Assembly (NCBI GenBank): GCA_020091685.1
Contig: CM034606.1
Location: forward strand, 15,469,695 to 15,533,694
Length of the DNA stretch: 64,000 bases
DNA from: Lutjanus erythropterus
Lineage: Eukaryota; Chordata; Actinopteri; Lutjaniformes; Lutjanidae
Direction of reading: 5' to 3'
Part shown: positions 1 to 13,162 of the stretch, in pieces
Position numbering within the stretch: the first letter of the stretch is position 1
Layout: each line of letters begins with the position of its first letter
The notes under the pieces: model-generated
What the model was told of the DNA's origin: nothing
Databases searched by the model: none
Seen by the model: the letters and a program-made list of their open reading frames with translations, nothing else
Position numbers and translations under genes: made by a program

Positions 1-840
1 AATTTGAAAAAATTCAGCGGATTTGCCCTGAACTCAGCTAGTGCTGTAAAGGAAATCATAAAATTCCACAGTGGACATTAATAGGTTAATAATAAAGATC
101 CCTCCACATTTTTATGGAGATCTCGCAGCACTTTCTGTAATCTAAACTGCCTCTGATCACTGTTTGATCAGATAACATCAACAAACAGTTGCCTGTTTTA
201 GGAGGTGACAGACAGAGTTTAAGCTGCCTTCCTCTCAGGCAGCATGTAAAAGAATGAGTTATGGCTCTGCAAAGCCAAAATGTCACATAGTTGATACCCA
301 TCCTACAAAAACAGAACAGCCATTTTCCCTAATGGAATAAGTCAGCTCTGCGTGAATTGAGAGACGATCTTTTCCCTCTTTTATCTGGGTAGATAGTTAT
401 ATATATATCAGTACGCTGTGAACATTATTGATAAAAAGCAAAGATATGTCACTCAACTTGTTACGATTGACAGGGCTAAAATCTTTTTTAGTGCTTTGGT
501 AAATCAAATTAAGGAAAACACATTTATCTTTTATATCAAATGAAATATCATGCAGGAACATTTCACCCTAAGCAGATAAGAAATGGCAATAAACGGTTAA
601 AGGCAAGAGGTGGAATAATGAGAATAATAAACCCTTTTCTTGGGGTCTTTATTGAAAGCAGAGAGCCAGACACTTTTTCATGGTGCAGGAAGCAGCTTTT
701 CTCCCATTCTGTGCGCTGTCTGCCTCTCTTTACTCCCCAGCTTCCCTCTCCTTTCACTCCTCTCCATTCGCCTCTCTCAGGGACAATCAGACTCTAGCCA
801 TTCCCATTCTCTGCCTGCGTCTCTTGTCCTGTCATGTCGA

Positions 841-886
841 CTAATTAGTGGGGGAGCTCAGTAATTGGCCTTGTAGCTAATTGGCC
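841..886. promoter_or_regulatory. Clustered TAATT/CCAAT-type motifs in sfrp5 intron 1 (candidate enhancer core)
   Basis: A palindromic CTAATTAG (841-848) is followed by two exact copies of TAATTGGCC (862-870 and 878-886), 16 bp apart. TAATTA/TAATTG are homeodomain-type cores and ATTGG is the reverse CCAAT motif. The surrounding 640-1000 is more GC-balanced than the rest of the intron. Function is inferred only from motif clustering. Confidence 0.3.
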
Positions 887-1946
887 TGCTGGCTGCTAGA
901 CCCAACAAAAGGCCTAGCAGGCTGGGACACAGTGGGGACTGTCCCCCTCCACTGTCTAAAGACTCTCATCGACTCCGTCTCTCCCCCTCTCAGTACTGAC
1001 TGCTTTTGTGAAAGAGGCTGCTTAAGTAGTCGCATACGCAGTGCACACACACACGCACACTCACACACACCTATTTCTCTCCATTTAGTTCCCACTCGCC
1101 TACTCATGGGTCACTATTGGCCCATCTGTCTGCTCTCTTACTCACTGCCTGAGAAAAATTATATAATATTTTCCATTTTTTGTGAATTAAATCTCTCCCA
1201 GAAACCCCAGTCTAGTAATTTTCCTTCTTATTTCCTCCATCTTGGGTCTATTTTTTCATTTTCTGACACTCTGCAGATGAGCCTGTGAGCTGCATGCATG
1301 ACAGCTTGACATGAGACATTCTCCATTCACTCACTTGTTAGATTGATTGATTAGCCGTTGATAGACGTCTGGTGAAAAAGGTGGATACATATGCGTGTGT
1401 GTCACCTTCCCAGTTAAGGTGTGTTTAACGTAACAGTCCATTAATCTTAACTCAGCGAGAGATCTGACCCCCGGAGTCACTCAGTCTCCTGTCTGTCTCT
1501 CAGTCTGTCTCTGTCCCTCCCTGAGGCGCATGAGGATGGCAGGGAGCCGTCCTCAACTGCCCACTTACTCAGGAACTTTCCCCCGTAGCCTCTTCCTGCT
1601 TTTGTGTCTCTTACTAACCTCCTCTGGATATTCTCTCAATTAAACTTTCATCTGTCATCGTTGCAGCGCAGCGAAACCGCCTGAGCCTCAAAGTCGTTTT
1701 CAAGCTCTCACTGTTTCTGACTGCAGGTTCTCAAATGTTCATCTGTCTTAGTAATGTTGGTAAAGGAATGAATCAAAGTCATGAAATTTTCTTCATTTTG
1801 TTTTCTTTTAATAGTGTCTTATTTCTGCATTTGTGTCTGCACAGCACAACTCAGGGCACTAATTTAATCTTTTTATGACAATTATTTCATTTTTTTAACC
1901 CAGTTTTGAATACTCACTATATGTAAAATGATATGTGAACCAATAT

Positions 1947-2194
1947 TAGGGCTGTATATTGCTGTATATTATTTTTAATCTAATTGTGTAAAGAAAATAC
2001 CTCCATGCGCACAAATATTTCAGTTTAAAAAGTTTCATCAGAACTGTGAAGATAACAACACAGAACAAAATGAAGCACTGCCACAAACTTTGTATGTATC
2101 ATGATATGACAATAGTGTTTTTTTTAACTGATACATTAATCACAAAACATAACACTGTGATTCTTAAGCGTATCAATATTTTCTTACACCCCTA
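1947..2194. mobile_element. hAT-like non-autonomous element in sfrp5 intron 1
   Basis: The 248-bp block starts TAGGGCTGTA and ends with the near-complement TACACCCCTA. It is flanked by ACCAATAT (1939-1946) and ATTAATAT (2195-2202), which match at six of eight positions, as expected for an aged 8-bp hAT target duplication. It has no coding capacity. The family assignment is inferred from the terminal motif and duplication length. Confidence 0.55.
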
Positions 2195-2607
2195 ATTAAT
2201 ATGGCTCAGTAAATGCATGTGATTCTTAAATTCTATTTCTATTTCTATTTCTAAATTCTGATTCTTAAATGTAAAAGATGTACAATATAAACCATGTTTT
2301 GGAAATAATATTATTGATGAATACAGTAGCAGCTTTTATTTAGTGATTTATTCAACTTAAATTGATTGAGTTTGTCACGTGAAATGTTGAACCTTTTTAA
2401 GAAGATATGAAAACGAGCAAAACTGTCATCAAAATGTTGTCAGAAACACATTTTACCTGCTATTATAACTTTTGAGCAGAAGCCACACTAAAGATAAAGT
2501 TATTTACACTATTGCGGACTTTAATTTGCCCCTAGATGCTTTTGTTTGTGAGTGTGTTGAATTGAGGATGTGTTTAGAGTGAGTGTATGGACACATATCT
2601 GCCCTAC

Positions 2608-3166
2608 CTGGTGGCTGGGTGGCGTGGTTCCCAGTGAACTGCATGGGGATGCAGAGGTCGTTATCAATGGGAAATTTATCACAGGTGAGCATCTCTGGCC
2701 AGGGGAAGCCGTAGGTCTCCATCACCGGAGCACAGCTGTCCCTCACAGCCTCACACAGCGAGCGGCAGGGATAGATGGGCCTGTCCAGGCACACCGGTGC
2801 AAACAGCGAGCACAGGAAGACCTGGGTGTCAGCGTGGCACCGTTTGGCCAGGAGGGGCACCCAGCTGCCCGCCTGCTGCTTCACTTCAGGCATGGTCTCA
2901 TGGTCCAGCAGGTTGGGCAGCCTCATCTTCTTGTAGCCCACGTTGTGGCACAGGCGCAGGTCAGCCGGTATGTCCACACACTGGGGCTGCTTGGTGTAGA
3001 AGCGGCCATTGTGGAAGTTGTCCGACTGCCAGCTGTAGTAGTCGTACTCATCTGCGGCCGAGACGGTGAGGAGGAGGAGGAGGAGGGAGAAGAGTGACAG
3101 GCCCAATGCCAAGCTGAAAGAGCCCTGGGTTAATGCCCACCTGGGGCTCTTTTGTCCGTGTGCCAT
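2608..3166 (-). CDS. sfrp5: sfrp5 coding exon 1 (secreted frizzled-related protein 5), partial gene
   Basis: Secreted antagonist that binds Wnt ligands outside the cell through a frizzled-type cysteine-rich domain. Seen: the exon encodes 186 residues plus one base. Residues about 16-37 are a hydrophobic signal peptide ending near VSAA, followed by the acidic-aromatic DEYDYYSW stretch. The frizzled domain spans about residues 60-175 with all ten expected cysteines (63, 73, 110, 119, 126, 134, 138, 145, 162, 172). The stretch YGFPWPEML and the following DNDLCI favour sfrp5 over sfrp1, which has FGFYWPEML there. The start was chosen at 3166 because it is the only in-frame ATG before the signal peptide and has G at -3 and +4. 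The frame is open for about 125 codons upstream without another ATG. The exon ends at a CAG|GTAGGG donor (phase 1). The linker and netrin-like domain exons must lie beyond the left edge. Confidence 0.95.
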
Positions 3167-3620
3167 GCCTCTCTGAGCTCGAACCAACAATTCAAGAAGG
3201 TTGTATCCAAAGTCTCCAAAGTAACTCAGTGAAGACAAAATGCCGAGAGAGGAGAGGAACAAGTGGGGCAGGCGTACAAGCTGTAATCCCTTTTTGTGTC
3301 CTGAGTATGGACGCGGTGGATTGGAAACAAAAGTGTTTAATTCCCTTCTTCCCTGGAGAGTCAGCCCTCTAAGCCTCCCTGAAACACCTCCCTGCCTGTT
3401 TGTGTGTTTGTATGTGTGCCTCAGGTAGTGCAGTGGGGAGCCAGCAGTCAAGGAAGGGTGAGCACTCAAGTAGGACTGCTTATTTTCTAACTTTCCCTCT
3501 TCACAGTTTCTCACTCTCCGTCCCTTTCCCTGTGTTCGCACTGTCTCCAGCCCTCCCCTGCTCTCTGTCTATCAGTCTGTAGCTGTAATGAGGACTACCT
3601 TAGGTTTTAAGAGGCAGTGG
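3167..3620 (-). promoter_or_regulatory. sfrp5: sfrp5 5' leader and proximal promoter region
   Basis: Sequence immediately upstream of the sfrp5 ATG on the minus strand. The transcription start cannot be fixed from sequence alone. The reading frame of the coding exon stays open upstream to about 3541, but its first codon there is GTG and no upstream in-frame ATG exists, so this is taken as 5' UTR. A CCAAT box lies further out at 3714-3718, and GC-rich pyrimidine-rich sequence lies at 3755-3800. Confidence 0.5.
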
Positions 3621-3811
3621 TGGCCGCTCTCAGTGGCTGCCTGCCCCCTAGCAGGCTACCAGACCACTCACCTTCCTACTGGCCTCCCCTGCACTCACTC
3701 ACAACAGCCTCAGCCAATCACAACCCTGGGGGAGGCTCCTAATGGCCTTCAGGACACTCCTCCTCCGACCCCTTATCCTCCACAAAACCCCTCCTCTGCA
3801 ACAAGTTAAGT

Positions 3812-3812
<1 letters not shown>

Positions 3813-3844
<32 letters not shown>
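3813..3844. repeat. (AG)16 microsatellite
   Basis: Uninterrupted AG dinucleotides, 32 bp, about 650 bp upstream of the sfrp5 start codon. Confidence 0.97.
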
Positions 3845-3845
<1 letters not shown>

Positions 3846-4878
3846 AAACTATGGCAAGTTTTATATTCATCACTCTAATATGAACAAGATTCTTTGGTTA
3901 GAAAAATGGCCACAAACACAAAGACATTATCACCCTCTGCAAACTTTCTACCCATCTTACATTTACTCAGAAAATTACATTTACTCAGGTTAGGACCTGA
4001 TTTAGGAAAAACACCATTATAGACTGTTCCTAGATCAATGTTTCTAAACTAATCTATGATAGGAAAGCTGTATACACAAACATCTTTACTTCCCTAGATC
4101 TTAATAGAGGGTTTGTGCGGGAACTGGAAATCCTTGAAAACACTTTTAAAGCAGTGTTTCACTACTTGGATTTTGGATAAAGTGCTTGAAACTGCTTGCT
4201 TTAATTTCTTTCATTTCAGCCTGTCAGTATGAATTATATATTGGTTTCTTTGTCTTTGGGTTTTGGAAAGAAAGCTATCACAGTCAACAGTTTTGGTTGT
4301 TTATTGCCCGATGATATCTGATTTAATGTGATGGAAAAGTGAAATAATCATTTTGAGCATATTTATATAACTTTGTAATTAATCACAGCTGCAAGGTGCC
4401 GAAAATGTACCTTGAAAAGTGCTTGAATTTGTCTTTGGGAAAGCTGTAGGAGTTGAATAAATTCTCTTAACTTTAGTATACCCCTTAAGCTAATTTATTT
4501 GATCCAGCATCAAATGTCATATATCATGGATTTCTGTCTTGGATTTCTCAACACCCCTAACTCTTGAAGTTTAGTTAGTTGTGTAGTTGTTGTTTTTGCA
4601 CCATTTTTGTCTGTTTCAGTGTAGCCTATATTTTAGTTTATGTCAGTGAGAAAAAACAATGGTTACAGTTGTTTTTCTCACCAAGATGAGAAAAGTAGTG
4701 TGGGTTGTTATGTTAAATGTTACTAGGCTAAGCAATTTTGGAGTGGGTGTTTTGGATGTCGTAAGCCGAGATAAAATAAAATAAAGTAAGATAAGATAGG
4801 ATTCCCAAAGGTAGTCAGGATTTTCTTCTGTAAAACTAAGTTGGGAAGAATCCTGTCTTATAATCTTCCTATCTTAAC
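3845..4878. other. sfrp5 upstream intergenic sequence, no gene seen
   Basis: AT-rich single-copy-looking sequence. No exon-like open frame with matching splice sites was recognised on either strand. Confidence 0.5.
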
Positions 4879-5392
4879 TTAAAGGGAAAATTCTGCACTT
4901 TTCAAGAGGATGTGTAATCAGTATTGATAGTGACTGTAGACAACAGAAGCAAGAAGTTCCCCGATGTGTGCTCTACTGACCAGGATAACTGTCACAGAGT
5001 GGTGCAGCACTTCCTACATGTACCAGAATGCATTGCGGTCAAACTTCTTATACCCACATCCATGTTGCCATGTTATCACCACCCTAGCCTATAGCTATTA
5101 CTCTGTTGGCCAAAACACAGCATTAGGTGAGAAAATAGTCATCTGCCACAGTAACGGTCTACCCAGAGGCAGAGAAATCCAAGCTGAAACAGCCTGTAGT
5201 TCTTCACCACAACACCAACTACATCGCTGTGACATCACTGGATGCAGGAAGAACAACAGATTTTGCAGCATTAGAATTCTTTTGTTCTTGGTCTGTGTGG
5301 CACTCACCGAGGAATTCATTGCTCTAATTGACTACATTTGCCATCAACAATGATTGGATATCCACAACAAAAGTGCTGAATTTTCCCTTTAC
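4879..5392. mobile_element. About 510-bp TIR element (MITE)
   Basis: The left end reads AAAGGGAAAATTCTGCACTT (4881-4900) and the right end (about 5370-5390) is its reverse complement with one mismatch over about 20 bp. A 129-codon open frame inside (4964-5353) has no recognisable domain and is explained by the element. No clear target duplication could be read, so the superfamily is left open. Confidence 0.65.
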
Positions 5393-6371
5393 GACGGCAC
5401 GTTGATCCACACATAACAAATGATGCCTTCTTGCCATTCAAACCTTTTCACTTCATTCGCTCAAAACAGTCTGGCATTATGGGTGTCAGGAGTGAGAAAA
5501 CTTACCCACACACAGAATCACAAGCACAAATGTAAGGAGGAGAAGAAAATGAATGAAGTGGGTGGCAAAGGGCTGCTAAGTGTGGGTTGTGCAGCTTACA
5601 GGTGGCTAGGTGGTTTCTCCGTGCTATGGGAGTTATGCTAATGTGCATGTTGGTTATGAATAGAGGCACGCTGCCCCTCTGTCTCTTTCTATCAGTGCCA
5701 CTGACACAGTGAGGGCCTTGGCCTTGGCAGCAGGGTCACATTCTGATTCAAAGGGCTGCAGCATTGTGAGCAGGATGTGGGATCGGTGGCTCACACAGAG
5801 CGTGTTCTTGCATCTTGCATTTGATCTACGTCACGCATTAATGCTCATTCTCATGTGAATGGGCTGTAAATGCAGGTTCACACAAATACAGCTAAGTGTT
5901 TGTTTGCTGGTGCAAGCTGATGTTTTATCATGATGTAGCAGGATTGTCAGGACACAATGTGCGGCCGGATACTGCAGACACTGTGATGAAGTAAAAAGAC
6001 ATGTGATTTTGGATTATTATTATTATCTGTACAGTATGTGGCAGTACAAACAAGGAGACCAGGAAAGCATGTGTGTTTGAGTTTGTGTGTGTTTTGCAAG
6101 CAGTTGGAGGTGTACTTGGATGGGAGTCAGGGACAGTATTGTTCTTCGCCTGTAGTGTAGAAGACAAAATTCCAGAAACAGCAGTCGGTCCATAAAATTT
6201 AATTCAATAAGATGAAATCAAATAGATAAAAATGTGGTTCAATATCAGGCGACCAGGCACATCAATAAAAGCCTCCACATTATCCAAGCACCCATATAGT
6301 TTTCTAGTATCTTGACCACACTTTCACTTATTTCCACAGCCAGAGGATTATGAATAAGATTACTGCACCAC
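5393..6371. other. Intergenic sequence, no gene seen
   Basis: No supported exon or known repeat. A short ATT-rich run lies near 6016-6026. Confidence 0.45.
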
Positions 6372-6700
6372 CTACTCATTTTTTACTTGAGAATGGAGTT
6401 GAACATGTTTCAGCCTTATCTTCCCGAGCTCCAGTTCAAATCCCTGTTGACTTATTGGTGTGCGCAGACATTGCCGAGTGATTTTTCTGGGAATCGAAAC
6501 GCTGCCAGCAGAACAAACAAGCTCAATCTTCTCTTGGAGAAGTTTTCGTAACCTGCGATGTGGAAAGATGAGATGGTCGCGAGCTGAAGTCACCCCTAAA
6601 ATGTCGTCATCTTTATTAAAAGCATCGTTGAGTGGATATAAAGCGCTGTTTTGGTTAGATACGTTTATAGCCAGGGCTAATTGCCTACATTTCCTCACCT
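6372..6700. other. CpG-retaining block, candidate conserved non-coding element
   Basis: About 13 CpG dinucleotides in 330 bp, well above the surrounding AT-rich intergenic DNA, with long open frames on both strands (about 100 codons each) but no recognisable domain and no convincing splice pair. It may be a regulatory element, an old retrogene or a young repeat; the sequence alone cannot decide. Confidence 0.3.
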
Positions 6701-7440
6701 CTTCTCTTCCATCACTCTGCTCCTGCTTTCATTCTCCAAAGTGTTTTGTTATTCACAGATAGAAACGGGCTCTGCTAACCTTTGCACCACAGCTAATCAA
6801 TATCACTCACAGCTAATAATCTGTGGACCTTACTCTCTCATGAAGGGGTGCTGAGATTGTCCTGTGCACACCTCACTATCTTGCTGACGTATCTTGTGGA
6901 CACGTTAGTGCAGCGGTGACCTATTTTAAGCCTGCTAGCGTTTCCTCTTGCTACAGGCACAGTGTACTGCCTTCAAGTCGCTAACAAAAGTGTCTTTCAT
7001 GGTAATCAATCAACAATGGTTGTCTCCTCTTGTTCTCCTTCCCCTAACTGGCCCCTGTGGCCACTGGCCAATCAATTCCACTCCTCAGTTTCCAGCCCTC
7101 TGATTGGATGAGGGCTGTAAGATTAGGTCCAGCTTGTATTGTTGGGCCTAAAGGTTTAGCATGGTTTGAAAAGAGTGTCTCAGCAATTGTATGAGTGTGT
7201 GTGTTTGATGAGATGGTGGTGGTGGGTATGGGCGGTTGTGTGAGTGTGAGGGAGATTCTAAAGGGGAAAGGCTGGGGTGGGTGAGGTGGCCAGCCACCCA
7301 GATATGCCCTCCTCGCAGAGTTTAAATTCCAAACCACACAAGAAGACAGAGGAGATGATGTGAAAGATGACAGACACGTCCACATCTTCTCTGTCTCTGA
7401 CTGAACCTACTAACACCTACTGCAGAAAATATCCTCAATC

Positions 7441-8235
7441 CAGAGGTGGCAAAAGTACACGCATTGTTTACTGTTGTACACATACTTGTGTAAAAAAAGA
7501 CTGGTGGAAGCAGAAGGACTGATTTAACTCCTTTATTCAAGTAAAAATTCAAAAGCACAGGCTCTGAAATGTACTCGTAAAAAAAACTTGTATAAAAGTA
7601 AAAAGTAGCCCTCTGAAGGACATTTCTACCATCTGTTTCTGTTCAGAGCTAACTGAATATCACCTTTTATCCAAAGTCAAGTCTTTCTGTCTGGTTTGTT
7701 TTGTCTTGTTACATCTTTTATGCCGTTTTTGTCTTGTACATCTGCCGTGCATTATACGCACTGATGGATACACCAAAGAATCGTCTTTTCTATGTTTCAC
7801 TCTCTCATAGATTTAGGTTGAAATCGGTCTTGCTGTAAAGTTGGGAAGATGGCACGCAATGATGCAAAATAAAAAGAATTACCACCTAAACTGAGACCAA
7901 GTCATGACCAAAACCAGAGTGTGTCAAAGCCAAGACAAGACCAAAAGTTTGAGGGACTGGGACCAAGAGCAATTTGGCTGAGTCAAAGTGTTGTCACATC
8001 TCTGGCTCTGTCACCCAAGATGAAACCTTCAAAAAGTGATCTCGAGACCCAAGACCGATCTCAAATATTACAATACTAATAAATCCCCTCAAATGCATTA
8101 AAACTAAAGTAATGAGCCTGTTTTGAAAATGTAAGGAGTAGAAGAATATTTGTGTTAAAATGTGGGGATAGATACCTGAAAATTGTATTCAGTTACAGTA
8201 ACAAAATATTTGTACTTTGTTACTTTCCACCTCTG
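7441..8235. mobile_element. hAT-like non-autonomous element with perfect 9-bp TIRs
   Basis: Starts CAGAGGTGG (7441-7449) and ends CCACCTCTG (8227-8235), a perfect inverted pair typical of hAT elements. Near both ends it carries the AAGTA-rich sequence of a family widespread in fish (GTACTTTGTTACTTTCCACC at the right end). The middle (about 7895-8075) is a different repeat with repeated CCAAGAC motifs, so this appears to be a composite. Flanking 8-mers match poorly, which suggests an old insertion. Confidence 0.7.
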
Positions 8236-8331
8236 CTTCTTTGGACTTCATTGTTCTGGTATACAGATGACCTACTGTGTATTCTAAGCAGCTCAGTAAT
8301 CTATTACTTCAGAGTAAATAAAAAGTAAAAG

Positions 8332-8763
8332 TTTAAACTTATAATATCAATAACAAAAGACATAGTGTGACGATGCCGTGAAGTAGTGCAGGATCATGGG
8401 CGTTATCTTCACTTTTAAGCAGCCATCTTAACAGATAAAAATGGATCTGTCCTGTCTCTCATGTTCATGGTAAATGTAATAGCAAAGTTTTATTCACATT
8501 ACGTTTAGCCATGTGCACTGACTTCCTTCCTCACTCTCTGATGTATCCGATGTATTCTGTGTTTTCCCAGAAGACATAGCAACAAGCTAGCTATGGGTAG
8601 CAGGAAATAGAGCATTACCTTGAATAAATTATGGTTTTCTCTGCGTTCGAACATTGTTGGAAACATTTGGGATAATGAAAGTACGCAGCTCAACAAAAAC
8701 ATACAGTGTGTCGACAGTTTCTAGATACTTTAATGCAGAACTGTCACATATTATAACTTTAAG
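8332..8763 (+). mobile_element. Unclassified TIR element, family R1 copy A
   Basis: 432-bp element ending in a 16-bp inverted pair (TTTAAACTTATAATAT at the left; ATATTATAACTTTAAG at the right, two mismatches). Its interior is clearly similar to 16179-16600, including GACTTCCTTCCTCACTCTCT at the matching position in both. A 65-codon open frame inside is not considered a gene. Confidence 0.65.
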
Positions 8764-8992
8764 AGCTTAGTGAAATGTTTCTTGGATACAGTATGCTGTA
8801 GCACAGCTTCTTTTTAAAGGAATCCATTAACATTTCAAAAATTTTCCGGAGAGAAGACAGATTCAGAGCAGAAGACGCATCAACGCAAAGTTACGTAACC
8901 ATAGTGTACAACAAGAACATGTATCTGCCGTGGAGGAGGCTTTATCTATGCAGTAACAGGTTTTCTCCAAGAGTAAACCCCCACCTCCTCAC

Positions 8993-9023
8993 CACACACA
9001 CACACACACACGCACACACACAC
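8993..9023. repeat. (CA)n microsatellite, interrupted
   Basis: CA dinucleotides with one CG interruption. Confidence 0.9.
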
Positions 9024-9140
9024 CTCCCAGCTTCACAATGCCACAATAGGGATTAGCTTGCAGAACTGTCAAAACATGCGTGAAACACACAGACCAGTGT
9101 CTCCCACAAATAGTTTTTCTCTTTTCTCCTCTCTTTATCT

Positions 9141-10924
<1,784 letters not shown>

Positions 10925-11473
10925 GTGTTTCCACCACAGTTTCCACCCAGGGACTAGGAACCTTTGTGCTGTGGAACTGTGTGTTTCCACTGCAGGAACT
11001 TTCCCCAGGGACTAGGAACCCTTGGAGGAACTCGGCGCCTTTCTGCCATAGAAAGTTCCCTAGGAACAAGGAACCTTTGGAGGAGCTGCATTTCCACTGC
11101 AGAGACTGCACGTCTAAATTAAGTTCAGGGTACATTTCTGCTCTGAACATTTCTGATTGGTTGAGGTCTTGCTACCTTTTATTTTAGCCACAATTCTTAA
11201 AAACCTGCAGCCACAAAATGCTTCGACAAATCACCATGAAGTTACAGCAGAAAGTAATTAACATACTGTTGTAGTGTCGCGCAACTAACAATGCCTGTGT
11301 CACTTTATATGTATATATATATATATATGCATATATACATGTAAAAACAGTCATCACTTTTTCACGTGTCATGCAGGTCTTTAGATCATGGTGGAAATGT
11401 AGAAAACAACATTTTTGTTCCTTGAAAACCAGTTCTTGGGACTAAAAGTGCCAGGTACTTTGGGTGGAAACAC
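10925..11473. mobile_element. About 550-bp TIR element with internal sub-repeats
   Basis: Perfect 11-bp inverted ends: GTGTTTCCACC at 10925-10935 and GGTGGAAACAC at 11463-11473. The left third contains two or three tandem copies of a unit that includes GGGACTAGGAACC. An (AT)n run lies near 11309-11340. Open frames on both strands (97 and 108 codons) fall inside and are explained by the element. Confidence 0.6.
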
Positions 11474-13162
11474 CGCTTTAGTCGACTTTGCTTGTCAGAT
11501 ACAGAAACTCTTATTGACGGATTTCACTGACCTCATTATAAGCTGAAAAAAGTTAAGAGTAACCTTTCCCCTGTTCCTGCTGGCTATATTTGTAAGAAAA
11601 TGGGATGGGATCACTTTAAAGTTGAGTTTTTATTAGTTTTGAAAGTTCAGAAAAGGTTCATCAAAGTGCCAGAGGAAGTGAAACCTCTCTGCACTGTAAT
11701 GGAGATTTTTCTTTTCTTTTTTTTTTTTTAACATAAAGTTAAATGCTCAAACCACGGGTCCAGCTGAGCACCAGCAGTCCCAGCTACTTTCACATAATTG
11801 GATATGTAGAATAAATAAATGTAGGGCTTTTTGAAACGCTGATTTATTTAAATAAAGGATGTCAATTCCTTTTGAAGCTCACCAGGTTCCTCTTTGACCC
11901 CGTCCATTTGACTCACAACCTGTGTGTGAGCTACCGTATAGCTGAATGTTTCAGCACAGCTCTCAGAGTGAGTCTTTGGTGTTGTTCCAAGTGTTACTGT
12001 TAGTAATGTGAACCCAAGTGTGAGCGAGTTGTGTGTTTAGGCCGTTGCTGCAAGATCTGCAGTGATTTATGAGCTGTAGACTTCATTGTTAAACACTTTC
12101 CTGTTACTTGATCTGTTTGCTGCTTTTATGTGTGTGTCTATCGATCCATTTGCTCACCTTTCAACATGTAATCCCAAATATGTCAGCGAGGACAGTAAGA
12201 ACCCATTTTTCCTCTTCACACTATCTCTTCATCTTTTTGTTTATGTCTATGTTACGTGATATGTGTGTGTGTCCAAATGCCCCCTCTGCTCATCTCCGTA
12301 ATGGCCGGGGTCATCAGTTAAGGATCAGACCTCACCTCTGTTGAGAAATAGAGAGATAGGAGTTTCAACAAACAGGGAAGGATTTTCCCATATCTCAGTG
12401 AAAGATCGCATGATAACATTTTTGGCTGATGGGGGAAAAGGTCTTGGCATTTCTGTCGGCCTTCAGCAGTCATTATTCTAAAACCTTTAGTTCCTACTCC
12501 CTGGCTCATTGAAAGCCGAACACTTCACAGTTTCAAAATCGATTGGTTTAGATTTATAGTCGCACCTGGACCTGCTGTGCCGTGGCAAGAAAGTGCATGA
12601 AAGGTCTCTTTTTTTAAATGAACTACAAGTGAGAGACACCATCTGAAAGCATCTGATAAAACAAAGCTGAAGGTTGAAATGAGTTTCATGTTGGCTCCAA
12701 GGCTTCAGCATCGCTTAAACGACTACTTTGATGCCTGTGACAACATTATGTTGGCAATTGTTTGATACATTATCCAGGCCAGTGACATTGTGTAACTGCA
12801 TATTTTAATTTTCTTCCTGCGCTGTTTTTATGAGTAGTTCAGTATTTAAATTGTAAGTCCTCTGCAGAGCAGCCCGCACAAGGTTATTTTCACAACCTTC
12901 CACATTTATCAACAGGAACAATTCTGACACAAAGTTTAAAACAAGAGCTCACAGGCTCTTTTTTTATGGTGCCATCGCAATAAAAATTCTGGATGTTCTC
13001 CAGTAATCAATTTTATGGACACAGAGACAGCACTCAGGGTCATTCCAGTTCAAGATGAAAGTAAAATGAAGCTCAATTAGATGGAAAGTACAAACCAAAC
13101 CTACAGCTCATTCAGCCATCCAGTTTTTTCTCAGACAGACAAAGCATGAAGTTTATTTTTTC
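11474..13162. other. Intergenic sequence, no gene seen
   Basis: AT-rich, with a T run near 11719-11730. No exon, RNA gene or recognised repeat could be supported. Confidence 0.45.

Larger units (their letters stand above)
1..2607 (-). other. sfrp5: sfrp5 intron 1, partial (runs off the left edge)
   Basis: Begins at the GT donor at 2607-2606 and continues past base 1. I looked on the minus strand for the short second exon (a Cys-x-x-Cys linker) and the netrin-like third exon and saw neither. The interval holds a small hAT-like element (1947-2194), a possible homeodomain/CCAAT motif cluster (841-886) and otherwise unremarkable AT-rich sequence. Confidence 0.8.

Noticed and set aside
4964..5353. 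129-codon plus-strand open frame
   Set aside because: Lies inside a TIR element (4879-5392), shows no known domain, and lacks splice or promoter context.
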